A stretch of DNA of 64,000 nucleotides from assembly GCA_013399895.1 (NCBI GenBank), contig VXBA01005864.1, forward strand, positions 523,342-587,341. The letters are read 5' to 3'. The position numbers were made by a program, and so were the translations under genes. Positions 12,501 to 24,525 of the stretch are shown here, in pieces. The first letter of the stretch is position 1. Each line of letters opens with the position of its first letter. The notes beneath the pieces were generated by a model, which was not told where the DNA came from, searched no databases, and was given only the letters and a program-made list of their open reading frames with translations. Source of the DNA: Serilophus lunatus. Its lineage: Eukaryota > Chordata > Aves > Passeriformes > Eurylaimidae.

Positions 12501-15500
12501 GATCCCTTTCCTTTGCTTTTTACTGCTACTGTGCTCATACTGATTTTTCTTCTCTCTGTATATAGCTGAATGAAGAAAGTGCCAGATTACAGCTTTGTCT
12601 TCAGCTAGCTAAGTAAAGACAATGTCCATTGCACCTGAATGCTGTATTGCCATATCTAAAGTTAATTCACGGCAAAATACTCTGGTACAATTACGAAACA
12701 ACTTTACAGTCCTTTTGTTCTAGGTTAGTTATTCTGTTAAAGAGGATAATAAACTTGTTAATGTGTAGAATTCCTCCTAAGTTTCTAACTTTTAAATAAG
12801 GTCGTATATTGAAACTGGTGAGGTGGCATGTTTGAACTGGAAATAAAAAGAAATCAGTAATGTCTTCAATATTCTTTAGCTAAGTCTATTTGCTTATAAT
12901 ATATTAGGCCACAAAACTTTAGCTTCCAAGTCCTTCACATTTGCAACAAACCAAGTCTGGAGCTTGCTGAGCAAGTCTGGAGCATTGTTGAGTTAAGCTC
13001 ATCTGTCAACCTTTTCTCTATATTTTCTATATTTTCTCTCTTTAACTTACCAACAAAACTGCATTTCATAAGAAAATATTTGAGCACAGGTTTTTCACAT
13101 CCTTTTACAAAGTCTTATTTTTTAAGCATAGAACTGTATTTTTCAAGTCTTAGTATTGTCTTTAAGAAAATAGTTTGTTGATCAATTGTGAATTGCTAAT
13201 ATAACAGCCTTCAGTCAAATGGGGTTCTTGCTTGAAAAGAGTCTTAAGCAGCTAACTTCTTTTAAATGCCTCTTTTTCAGTCAGCTGTGGATGTTTGTGC
13301 TAATGCTGGTTTTGGTTGGCTTTTCCCTTGGTATGAGTGCTATCCCAGTGTTTCCAGAGATACTGCACTGTGCATAGTAAGTAACTCAGTCCAACCCATC
13401 TTTTACGTTATTGTCAATAGGAACCTATAGGTTACAACAGGAACTATTTTTCAGGAGTGAATATAAAGTGTGGCTTTTTTACCCCTTTTTGAGACAAAGG
13501 CATCTAGTAACACTTTAATGATTCCACTGTTCTTGTCTTAGTTTTTTCTGAGTACCCCAATCATTACATTTCCAGTATAACTTTGTAAATATGCACTTTA
13601 GTGCTATGAACACACTAAAGTCCATCAGATTTTGGATCTTAAAGCATCAGGTGATCTATATATGATTTCATATGCATAGGATTTATTTCAGCTTCTGATA
13701 ACTATTATTAACAGTTGAAAGCAGCTTTCACTACATTTCAGACTGTATTGACTCTTAACAGCTGCACCTACAAGAGTCATACTTGCTCAAAGTACAAGGT
13801 CTCTGTTGGGGCTTGGCAGCAATGACCTGGAAGGGGTTTGAGCTACTCATTCTAGTGTATTCCTTTTGGAACAAGGTCTTCTCTTAAAAGCCACTTGTCA
13901 CTATTTTACACTTGACGTATGAAACGTGGGCAGTGAGTGTGATGGTGTGATGCTAGTGATCTTACCTGAAAGAAATCAGAGATGAGGAGTAACACTGCAA
14001 TTCTCCAGAGAGGCAACAAAGAAGAAAGTACTGGGTAAACAGACATTCTGCTGTACACTTTTGCTTGTTAACGATTTATGTGGTGTGCAAATTAAAAGCA
14101 GAGGAAAAACTCTAAAGGGAAAGGCTATAAACTGAGACACAATAGTGAGTTATTCTACTCTAATTCATCTGTCTTTCTGTAGTGAGAATGGATTTGAAGA
14201 AGGTCTGAGTCTGTTGGGACTGGTGTCTGGGCTCTTCAATGCCATGTGGTCTCTTGGGTAGGTTTACACTTTTTTGTAAGCTATGAGAGTTCAGATGTGC
14301 TACACTACTGCAACGTGAAACCTGGCTGCATTACAATAGAGGTCTTGCATTGCAGCCATTGTGTTGACCTTGATTCAAAAGTTTCTTGCAAGACAGCTGC
14401 CTGGTGGACATGTTAAAGTTTTTTACCCAATAAAGGATAAAACTGGTTTTGACAAGACTCTGAACCTGACTTCCTTGAAATGTAATGTCCTGTATATAAA
14501 AAAACTGCAGTGAAGGGGATGTTTGCTTGTACTTCTGTGTGGTCATTTTCTTGTCACTAAAATATTTAATGCTGAATACAGAGAGATGTGGACCCTATTT
14601 TTTTACAAAGCTAAGTCCACCCACATTGGGTGAGCCAGAGGGTGTCTGCGCCTGACTAATTCTGCGTTCCTTTTTCCATTTTCCATATTTTCTTTCGTCT
14701 GGGATAGTTTAGGGTAGAATATTCTTTTTTAGCCACTGCAATTATTTAAGGTCTGTGTTTGCATAGCTTAGCAGAGGGTGTCTGTGTTTATTACTCAGTG
14801 GTTGTCATTACAGAAATGAATGGAAGATGCTACTGGATGAGTGACCCTTCAGAGTTATCACTCAGTGGGAAGTGACAGAGTGCTCCTATTGATAGCGACT
14901 TTCAGAATATTTTTATCTGTCCTTATAGTCCTCTGTGGCTGCAGATGTGTTTCAGTAGCACAAATTTACACCATTTTTTCCAACCTCTAGCTGTCCCTCT
15001 CCTTTTTATTCGGCATAGGGTTCAGTACAGACATAGGTAGTATAAAGGTACCAAACCCCAGGTTTATGCTGTTATCAAGCACAGTTTTATAGTGTAACTT
15101 TCTTCCAGGAAATCTCTCGACGTTAACAGAGTTTTGTCTCTTTTGTAGTGAGAAACTATGTCATGTAAGACCTTTCACAAAGAGACAGCATCTGCATAAA
15201 CTTTCATGGCATTTTTAGACAGACATGAAGCTGCAGGGCAGTTGCACACAGTTAAACCTTGCAGCGACTGTGTCTTTCACAGTGTGCCTCCCCATCTGCA
15301 TATGTTTATCAGTCCTTTTTGTCTTGAAGCTTGGAAACTTTGTGTTTTGAGGGACGAGACTGAATTTGTTTTATGATAGAATTGATCAGTGTAAGTATTC
15401 TGTTAGAACTTGTTCTTTAATGGAGTAGCTCTACTGAAAAAGACTGCATTCAGCTTTCTGATGTGGATACTATTTCCATCGAGGAAGTAACTAGACAGAT

Positions 15501-17219
15501 TTATTGGGGCCTTGGCAAACAAAGAGTTAATACTTAGTGTGGATTATTGGAAAGTTAGATGTGTGGGAGACAATCTCTTTGGTGACAAAAGTGAGAGAAT
15601 CTGTTAAGGAAGGCCACAGAACTCAATAAAATAGTTCTCTGAGTATACAATATATTAGTATTTTTGTTTGAGATGCCAGTGCTTGATTCTGATTTGTTGC
15701 AGGGCATTTGCAGGTCCTGTTGTGGGAGGATTTCTAAATGAAAAGATGGGTTTTGAATGGGCTGCAGCCATCCAGGGAGGATGGGCACTGTTAAGTGTAA
15801 GTAATTACATATTTTTTGTTTTCTATCTATTGCAGTTATGAGCTATTGCATATGGTTGTTGTTATTATTGTGATTGTAACTGGCTGTTTCCTCAAAGGGT
15901 CTTGCAACTGGAATATTCTATATCATTGAGACAACAAGAAAAAGGTATGCTGAGATATTTGTTCTTTATTTTACTTGCAATCCTGTAAAGCAAACCTTTG
16001 AAAGCTGCACTTCCAGTTTTTCCTCAAAAGGGGGCTTATAATGAATGACGAGCAAATATTCCTTAAATAATTTGTCTATATGGTTTCCTAAATCCCTACT
16101 GACCTAAACAGACACCTAAACCAGTCAATGCCTTCTATACAAGCAGCAGGACTGTGGCATTAATGAGCAAACCCTACCGATGGATCCTTCAGAAGGATGT
16201 CTGTGAGCTGGAATTTGTCATGAGCAGAGAGTAGTGGTCAATGTCCTTGCGGAGATCAGTGATGACTGATGTCGTTCAGGGGTCTGCCTTAGGATCAGTG
16301 CTATTTAATATCATCCCTAACGATGTAGATAGTAGGGTCGAGTGCACCCTCAGGAAATTTTCAGGTAACTCCATGCTGAGTCGTGTGGCTGACATAACTG
16401 AAGGATAGGATGTCAGCCAAAGGGACCTGAACAATCACAAGGGTGATTCTCGCCCTCTACTCTACTTTTCTGAGACCCCACCTAGACCCCACTGCACCCA
16501 GCTCTGGGACCCTCAGCTCTGCAAAGGCATGGACCTGTTGGTGCAGGTCCAGAGAAGAGCCACTAAAATTATGAAAGGGCTGGAACATCTCTTGTGCGAG
16601 AAAAGGCTGAGAGTGTTGGAGTTGTTCAGCCTGCAAAAGGGAGGGCTCGAGGGAGAACTTATTGTAGCCTTTCAATACTTAAAGGGGGCTTACAAGAAAG
16701 ATAGGGGCAAACGTTTTAATAGGGCCTGTAGCAATAGGACAAGAGGTAATGATCTTAAACTAAAAGAAGGTTGATTCAGACGAGGTTTAAGGAAGAAATT
16801 TTTTTACGATGAGGGTAGTGAAACACTGGACCAGGTTGCCCAGAGTGGATGCCTCATCCCTGGAAACATTCAAGACCAGGTTGAACATGGCTCTGAGCAA
16901 CCTGATCTAATTGAAGATATTCCTACCCATGTTAGTGGAGTTGGACTAGCTGACCCGTAAAGGTCACTTGCAACATGACCCATTATATGATGGTTGGGTG
17001 CAATAGCAGAGAACCAAATTCAATGATGCATGTAGTTCTTTGCACATAATGTGCTTTTTTTGTTTATAATGTTGGTATTGCACAGAAGTGTCTGGAAAAT
17101 ATGAAACCTGTGTCTTCTCTCTTGTTTTTTCCCCTTATGCAAACAGTTCCAGTTCCAGCCTGCAAGATCCTCCTGGAAATAATGAAGAAAGAACTCCTCT
17201 GATGGGCAGTGAAATATAG
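193..17219 (+). CDS. SLC18B1: SLC18B1, MFS vesicular polyamine transporter, 14 exons
   Basis: Coding exons are 193-238, 647-786, 1776-1871, 3567-3640, 4402-4549, 7793-7949, 9379-9515, 11134-11235, 12226-12317, 13281-13376, 14183-14257, 15703-15796, 15898-15944 and 17147-17219. All junctions are GT-AG and the frame closes at a TAG, giving 458 aa (human about 456). The family is a 12-helix major facilitator antiporter; the human protein is described as a vesicular polyamine transporter in secretory vesicle membranes. Visible family marks are the GPPLGG motif at residues 182-187 and a matching GPVVGG at 392-397, one in each half, as expected for a duplicated MFS fold. Other landmarks are AKAFPNN (exon 5) and ENGFEEGL (exon 11). 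ATG 193 was chosen because it gives the family-like N-terminal length; an in-frame ATG at 100 would add 31 residues. The C-terminus is an acidic cytosolic tail. No lesions were seen. Confidence 0.95.
11853..11901 (-). mobile_element. CR1 LINE 3'-end fragment
   Basis: A short piece matches the complement of the avian CR1 3' end, with AATCATAGAATGG followed by GGTTGGAAGGGACC and TTTAAGATCATC. Only about 50 bp remain, in intron 8 of SLC18B1. It is a dead, heavily 5'-truncated insertion in minus orientation. Confidence 0.85.
16185..16994 (+). mobile_element. CR1 LINE fragment with ORF2 C-terminal remnant
   Basis: This lies in the last intron of SLC18B1. Conceptual translation shows CR1 reverse-transcriptase-end features: an LFNI..NDVDSRVECTLRKFS block near 16300, then VQRRATKIMKGLEHL and LELFSLQKGGLEGELIVAFQYLKG around 16545-16690. 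It is followed by the usual 3' region (CACTGGACCAGGTTGCC, then CTGACCCGTAAAGGTCACTTG). Stops and frame changes interrupt it, so it is an old, inactive copy. The 5' limit is approximate. Confidence 0.85.
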
Positions 17220-17624
17220 CCAGACAGACTTTCAATTCTCTAACTATTGTGGTTTAACCTAGTATTGAGGTGACTGGACTTAACAGTGCTTCATTTTTCT
17301 GGAGCTGGGACGCAATCCCTAAACACTGTCTGCCTTTCTTTTGAAAGTTCTCATAAGTGATGAGTAACCCTCAGCTGTCAGCCTGTTTAATTGTATTCCA
17401 GGTACAGCGGTGCACCACTGAATGTAAAGAGATGTGTTTTCAAATGTCTGGTTTCTATACTTGCCCGTGCAGTGCATTATTCTTGGATAGAGCTACTATT
17501 TTGCTACCATGATTTTCTGTACTTTTTTTAAAGGAAGTTCATTATCTTATAATACTTTAACTGATAACATAAAATGTTGAAACAGAACTTGAAATTACAA
17601 AGCATTAAGCACAAGATTGTTTTT

Positions 17625-17630
17625 AATAAA
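17625..17630 (+). terminator. SLC18B1: SLC18B1 poly(A) signal AATAAA
   Basis: A canonical AATAAA lies about 405 bp after the SLC18B1 stop codon and is followed within 30 bp by T-rich sequence, as expected for a cleavage and polyadenylation site. The 3' UTR would therefore be roughly 17220-17650. Confidence 0.7.
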
Positions 17631-17650
17631 GCAACTTTTTTCCTTATTTT

Positions 17651-19084
17651 TTTTAATTTTCTTATACAACTAGAGCCCAAAAGTCTTTGTGTCTACCACG
17701 ACTTGTATTATCTTGAGAGTGCCTGAAAATGGGAGGCAAAAGTAATGAAGAGTTGCCGTGTCTACACAGAACTAACTGGTCTTCAATCCTAAAGGAGACT
17801 TGGCATCTTGTGTGCATGTGTGTATACATATGTGCGCAGACATATGTATGTTTGTATTGTATACAAAGACTCAGGTTGCTGTGTCTGAGATTCATTTTGC
17901 CAATAAATGCTAGCTGGAATGTTTGTACTAATTGCTTCTGCAACAGCAAATCTATCAAGAGTCTAGGGCTACTATGGGAAAAAAGCCCCACATTTCCTCA
18001 CCCCCTCCAGATGCTCAGCAGAGGAGACTCAAGGGGGATGGAGAAAAGGATAGGCTCAGCAAAATCACACTAGACTTCTTGACCTTGGTTGCAGCAAAAG
18101 TCTTTTAATTTGCCCTTGAGCTCATAACTGGGTCCTAAAAAGGGTTCTCTGTGGTACCTTTTTCCAATGAATAAGAAAAGTGGTCTGTCTAGGAATTTGC
18201 AATCAGTTGCTCTTGTGAAGAGTTACTGGATTTTATATGAGAAATACTTCTTTCTCTGCCAGAGCCCTTTTGGACTAGCAAGAACAGCTGCTCTGGTAGC
18301 CAGCTGAGCTGTGAAACATCAGGGTACCAAAGAGCAGGCTTACTGTAGGAACATCCCATCAATAGCTTCATTTCCTATGTGTATCAGGTACTAGACTTTG
18401 CTGAAACCAGGAGTGTACAACTCCATTTACTATGAAAGGCTGACTATGCCAGTGCTCATGATGAATCAGGTGAGAAGGAGCTGAGAGAACTAGAGTTAGG
18501 TGCAAGGTGCACAAGATGCAAATCTGTAGATGTGAGACTTAATTAGCTTGTTTTGTGTAATGACTTGTTCACTTTCTTGGTGTGTACTGTTAAGACTTGA
18601 GGTTGGCCAGCATTTTCAAAGAGCACAAACAGCATTGAAAGTAATGAGTTGTCCTGCTCTGTGTGAACTTCACCAGACCACCATTAGAAACTACACAAGC
18701 TTAAGTAACCCCTCTGACTTCCTAGAGGCAAAACATCTCCCCTGTTCCTTCTTTCATGGGCACAATGAGGGCAAGAGAAGCATAAAGAATAATCCTGATT
18801 TCCAGGTTTTTTGCTTTGTGAAATAATTCACAAGCATATTTTCTTACTAGGATTATCCAGAGGTCCTGGAACAATAGTTAAAAGTAGAGCAGTGGGGTCT
18901 TCTATGGGAAACTAAGCCACATCCTGGCTAGTGCTGTGCTTATCTCATGCAGTGGCAGATCTAAATACCCATTTGCCATTACCAGCACAGTTGTGCAAGT
19001 TGAAGCTGTGATGAGCAGAGATTGTGCCAGATACAGCCAAACTACAGCCGGCTCAGCCGGAACAGCCCTGAGCAGGAGTGGCAA
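17651..19084. other. intergenic, no gene recognised
   Basis: Between the end of SLC18B1 and the vanin cluster I see no exon homology. An alternating TGTG/CATATG purine-pyrimidine stretch lies around 17810-17850. Short open frames here have no recognisable family features. Confidence 0.5.
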
Positions 19085-19283
19085 AAGTAGTGCCTGTGTG
19101 GCAGCACTGAGTTTGAGGCTGTCTGCCTTCCTCCCTGAGCCCTGCCTTCGCCCTGCTTGCGCCCGTCGCCCTTGAGTTTGGGCAAGAATCTATCCGTGCT
19201 GGTCTCGGCTGAGATTTCCCAAACTGTTTTCCTGCTGTGACCTAGGCTTGCTTTGAGCTGTGTTACTGCAGCAATGCCGTGCC
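19085..19283 (+). repeat. vanin 5'-flank paralogous block (copy A side)
   Basis: This block aligns clearly with 40830-41007 upstream of vanin copy C. Both contain GAGATTTCC, then GTTTTCCT, GTGACC.AGGCTTGC and TTACT.CAGCA with only scattered substitutions (I judge roughly 80-85% by eye). It lies about 200 bp before exon 1 of copy A; its partner lies about 270 bp before exon 1 of copy C. It is probably the original proximal 5' flank or promoter of the duplicated vanin unit. I do not find it upstream of copy B. Confidence 0.7.
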
Positions 19284-19632
19284 TGACTCATTCGCAGATC
19301 TGGCAGGTGATGGTTTCTTTGGCTGCAGCACAGTGGCACAGTTGCTCAATGCTGGCGGCTCTTTTGCCTTTGATGTTGAGAGAGTTTCCAAACAGGGTGA
19401 TTGCATCTCCCGATGTCGGCTTTCTCCCACCCTGGGGAATTCCCAGATTTTGTGCTAGACTTCTTCTTTTTTAAGCCGTCTGCTTTTGCCTGCCAGCGAC
19501 CTCCTCTTGGGTGACTTCCAGGCTCCAAACGTGGGGCTTCCTAAAGCTGTGTCTTTGCCGTGCTTCTCTGCTCTGGAGGCCTGTGCCCTGGACACCTACG
19601 TTGCAGCTGTCTATGAGAACAATGTGGTCTTG

Positions 19633-20281
19633 TGTCATGGTTTTAGGTACTGCTACCCAGGAAGTTTTGTGTAACCTGTTCTCTTTTGATTTCTTCCCAT
19701 TTCTTCTCTCTTGGAGCGAATTAGGGTTGAATGCTGAGCCAGGAGGGGTGGTGAGCTGGAATCGTGGCAGCGGCTTGGACCCGTCCCCGGGGGCCGGCGG
19801 GCGGGCTGGGACCACGCCAAGGCAGCAGCGTTTCCCCATCTCCTGCCTCCTCTTTCCGTGTCCTGGGGTTTTCTGGGCTTTTTCACCGCATCTCTGGCTG
19901 CTCTGCGTTTCCAGCGACGGCAGAGGCTTTCTGCGAAATTCTAATCCCGGTGACAGCGAACTCGGCATTCCTGCCGACAGTCTGAATCCTTTGTTACAGT
20001 TTTCAGCAATTGTTTCGTTTGAAAACGTGGGGGGTGTTCTGGTCGCGTGTGGGAGGCGCGGTTCCCTGGTGCGTGGGGTTTGGGTTCTTGGGGGTCGTGT
20101 GTTTTGGGGGGTGTGGTGTTCACGTCTGTGGGAGGTGTATTTTCCTGGTGTGCGGGGCGTGGCTGATATATATATATCTATATATTCATATTTTCTATTT
20201 TTTTGTAATCTCGTTGTACTCATCTCACGAGCTCTCGTTCTCGCAGTTGTTAGCTAATTCTCTCTGTCTCAAACTGAGACA
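19633..20281. mobile_element. solo LTR inserted in vanin A exon 1
   Basis: The element runs from TGTCATGG to GAGACA and is flanked on both sides by the 5-bp direct repeat TCTTG (19628-19632 and 20282-20286). Removing the element and one repeat rejoins the vanin exon in the right frame, which proves the boundaries. The TG...CA termini and 5-bp target duplication point to an endogenous retroviral solo LTR; ERVL-type elements commonly make 5-bp duplications. The interior is GC- and CpG-rich (about 19755-20110) with a TA-rich run at about 20165-20185. No internal viral genes are present. Orientation is not certain because both ends start TGTC on their own strand. Confidence 0.9.
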
Positions 20282-23200
20282 TCTTGTCAGAGGACACTGA
20301 AGTGCCAGTTTCTCCTGAGGAGGCCTTGGTGCTGTGGAGAAAAATATGGCAATTTTGGAAGCAGCCAGACAGGTATTATGATCTCATTAGAGATACTCAT
20401 TTGAGCAGACACTGACTGTTTTTTCATTTTCTTAATGATCGTTTTGGTGTTTGTTGGTACCAGGGTGCCCATGTCATTGTGACTCCTGAAGATGGCATTT
20501 ATAGCTGGATCTTCACAAGGGAAACAATATACCCTTATCTTGAGGATATCCCAGACTCAAAAGTGGACTAGATTCCTTGTGCTGATCCTGGAAGTTATCA
20601 TCCCTGTTATGAGTGGAGGAACAGTCTGACAGGAAAGACAGCTACCTTTAGGAGAGGTGGTTGATAGTTTTAAATGTCTTGAAACAACTGCAGTAAAACG
20701 AAGCCAGGTTAGACATCATGTAGTTGCCATAAATAGCTTCATACAACTTAATAATTTTTATCTGCCATTTTTTCTCAATGTAATTCTTTTTATTTTAGTT
20801 TGTATACCAGAAAGGTTGAGATTTATTTAAAAGAAAAAACTTAGAGAATTTATATTACAGTGTGGTATTCTATGTATGTTGTAGGAAATGTTTATGATGT
20901 GGGAATATTAGGGGTACTATTGAAAGAATATACTGCGCAATTTCAAACTTACATTTTTGAATCATATTTGGTAGCCTTTAAAAATTGCACCATTTTTTGA
21001 AGCTGCAATAGACAAGTAACAAAACACACCACAGAAGAAACAAATCTTAAGCTCCCTCAGCAGATCAGCCAAATGGAGAGGTGCAGCCAAACAGCTGAGA
21101 CTAGCCCATGTGTCACTATAACATCAACACTGTGCCACACACCGGCAGCAGAAGGGAGCCTTGAAGGTGCAAAGATCTGCTTTCACTGCAAGGAAACCAC
21201 TGTGTTCCTCAGTTAGTGCGAGGTGATGGTGAGAGTTTCAGCATGCCAGCCTTGAAGGACAGATCTGCTGCCTTCTCTCAAATAACAGAAACAGAAAACA
21301 ACAGTCTCCTATTAGATATGGCTAACATAGACCTATTGCTCTTATGATCTGTAGTCTTAGCATTCAAATTTTTATGGATTGAATAGTTTTTATGTTTTAC
21401 TTCCTTTCTCTACTGGTTAGGTTTGCTCCCCTACCCCTGTTGGAAAGACTTAGCTGTCTGGTGAGGAACAACTCCATCTATGTGGTTGCAAACATGGGAG
21501 ACGGGAAACCGTGTAATTCCAGTTATCCAAGGTGCCCAAGTGATGGCCACTATCAATACAATACCAATGTTGTCTTTGTCTCAGAAGGGACACTGGTGGC
21601 TCGTTACCACAAGGTGAGAGGATTTTACAGTGCTCAGGAAGTGAATGATTTTCAGGTGATTAAAGATGTGAAACAGAAGCTGCTTCCCAGGGTTAAATAG
21701 AGTCATTATAGGGCAAGTGTCAGAGGCAAGTGGAAGCCAATGCCTTATGATAGCTTGTTCCTGCGGTTCTGAATTTAATAACAAATAATTAAATGAAATT
21801 AATTAAAGCTCAATAAGCCCTCTGTTTTTACTGCATCTCAGTAGGAAATGACACATAAGATATTTAAACATTGATGTCCTAAATAAACTCTTGCTAACCA
21901 AATACAAATACCCGTCACTGGTATAAATCAGAACCACAGATACTTGTGCTTGACTCCTCTGGCAGTGGTATGAATTCTTCTCTTTGAAACTAAGGTGTAG
22001 CATGTTCACAAAACATATTCTCTATTACTTGTATTTAAGTGAACGAGTATTATAGTCAATGTTCTTTTAACTTAAGTGGTTTGACTTCTAATATTTCGTT
22101 TCCTCAATTCTTTCTTTTCTATGAACAGTACAACATTTTTGTGACAGAGAAATCGGTTTAATTACCCTAAGGATCCAAGATTTGTGACTTTCAATACATC
22201 CTTTGCCTACTTTGGCATTTTCACTTGTGCAGACATATTCTATCATGACCCAGCTATGATTTTGGCAAGCAGATTTCGGGTTGACACCATTCTTCCCAAC
22301 TGCTTGGGTTAACTCTCTTCCACTGTTGTCAACAGTCCCGTTTCACTCAGCATGGGCCATGGGAATGGGCATCAACTTTCTTTCAGCAAATATGTGCATC
22401 TCGACTTTAGATATGACACGTAATGTGAAATGTTCTAATTGATCATGTTCACACAGGCAACATTTATATCTGTGTAGTGCAGTTGATCTGAGCAGTAATT
22501 CCCATCAGCATGCCTACACATGTCAACAGGATTAGGACAAGAGTGCTTGTAAAGATATAAAAATGGGCTATGTCAGAACTCGGAAATGCTTAAGTTGACT
22601 ATAACACTTTTAGTTAACTTGTGAAATAATGAGTCCTGAGAGGCTTTTAGTGTTTTTCTTCATCTTCTGCCCCTGGTGTTTATTGGTGTTTTGGTCATGT
22701 GAAAGCCCAAACTTTGTTTTCTCCACTAGATGGAAACCTAACGCTGAGAAATGTTCTTGAGAGTCCTAAAAATAGTACATCTGGGCTGGAGACCTTGTGT
22801 CAGGTTTTCTTTGCAGGCTTTGTTTTCACTGTATATTTTTCCCAGGCAGATGCTAGAAGTCAAGCACAAATTCTGTGCGCATGTGCTTGCAGAATTGAGA
22901 GAAACTTGCTGCTGAAATGTAGCTGTAAACTTTGCCATCCTGAAAAGCAGATATGGGCCGTTCCTTTAGTTCTTATTTGTTGATGACCCTGTGTCATACA
23001 ACTCATATTCTTTATGCTTAGGTCTTACTCTGGGCTTTAAAGATTTCTGTATTTATATAAAGCACTTGCATAAAGATGTGAATTTTGGTACTATCTTTTC
23101 CTGACAGAACTTTTTGATTTGACAGTGTTACCCCTTATTTTAATCATAATTACTGATTTTCAGTGCAATTAAACTCAAGCAAGAACGTATAGCTTCAGCC

Positions 23201-24179
23201 ACTTAAATCATATATAATCAGCACACCAATCTTGTCACTTATAATACATGAAACAACAGTTTGGTCTACTTTCCACTGATTGAAAAAAACATTAAGATTG
23301 TAGTCTGTGAAGGCTTAATTCAGTTTGAAAACATTCTAATAAACATTAGAATAAAATTTTGCACATATATAATTAATGAATACTGCTTACCTGTCCCATA
23401 CATTAGCTTTCAGATTAGAAGCTTTCTGGTGTTATGTGTTTGGCAGAGTGTGGTATTTATGGCCCAGATGGTCCAAAAGCATATTATCACAATGCTGAAA
23501 CTGTTAATGGTCACCTGTTGGTGGCAGATCTGAGTTCACACCAATATCTCTCTCCTGACTATCCTGGTGCTGTTAACTGGAAATTGTATGCCAGCAGGAT
23601 TGAACAGCATCCATCAAACAGACACTACTTCAGTGGGAATGTTTACCATGATTTCTTCTCCTCCACGGAACTCACTGAGTCCGAGGGAAATCACGCCATT
23701 TGCCAGCAGGACTTCTGTTGCCATCTGAATTACAAGATGGTAGAGAAGCAGCAAGATGATGTTTATGTCCTTTATGCCTTTGATGGGTTGTATGCTGTTG
23801 AAGGACAGTCATAATTGCATGTAAGAGCTTTATTTGAACAGTGGGAAGGCTGCAGTACTCTCTTTGCAGTCCATTTGCATTTGTCTCATTTTTGATTTGA
23901 TGGTATGTAAAACAGGGCATTTTTTAGGCCCCCTGGAAAACATTTGTTTTCTTTGTGATACATTTTGTCTTCATTAGAGGTGTTGATCCTGCTTTTCTGT
24001 GTTATGTGAAGACCCTGAGTTGACCCTATGCTGCAACATTTCAAGAATGTGAAAGTTTTTGGAAGGACAAAGCAAGATAGATATGTATGCTTCTCCAAGC
24101 TGGTTGCAATTTCTGAAACATGTCCTGTATAAGTTGCTCTGCAGGTTTTGCAGGTTGTAGGTTTGGCAGAATTTACTGC

Positions 24180-24525
24180 TGAGGGGAGCCCTTACTGCTC
24201 TCTGCAACTACCTGAAAGAAGAAGTTTGTGGTGAGGTGGGGGTCAGTCTCCTCTCCCTAGTGACAAGTCACAAGAGAAGAGGAGATGGCCTCAAGTCATG
24301 CCAGGAAGGTTTAGATTTGATAGTAGGGAAAATGTTTTCACTGAAAGGGTTGTCAAGCACTGGAATAGGCTGTTCAGGGAAGTGGTTGAGTCACCATTCC
24401 TGAAGGTATTTAAAGGATGTGTAGATGTGCTTAGGGATATGGTTAGTGGTGGGCTTGACAGTGCTACATTAATGGTTGGACTTGATCTTAAAGGTCATTT
24501 CTGACTTAAATGATTCTGTGATTCT
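24180..24525 (+). mobile_element. CR1 LINE 3'-end fragment
   Basis: This lies in intron 5 of vanin pseudogene A. It carries CR1 landmarks in order: CTCTGCAACTACCTGAAAG, GTGAGGTGGGGGTCAG, CACTGGAATAGGCTG, GACTTGATCTTAAAGGTC and the terminal ATTCTGTGATTCT. It is 5'-truncated and degenerate. Confidence 0.92.

Noticed and set aside
16529..16774. 81-codon plus-strand open frame in the last SLC18B1 intron
   Set aside because: It is the decayed C-terminal end of CR1 ORF2, not a separate gene.
19471..20257. Overlapping open frames of about 250 codons on both strands
   Set aside because: They lie almost wholly inside the GC-rich solo LTR and run into the flanking vanin exon. They have no domain features and begin at non-ATG or arbitrary codons. 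Base composition explains them.
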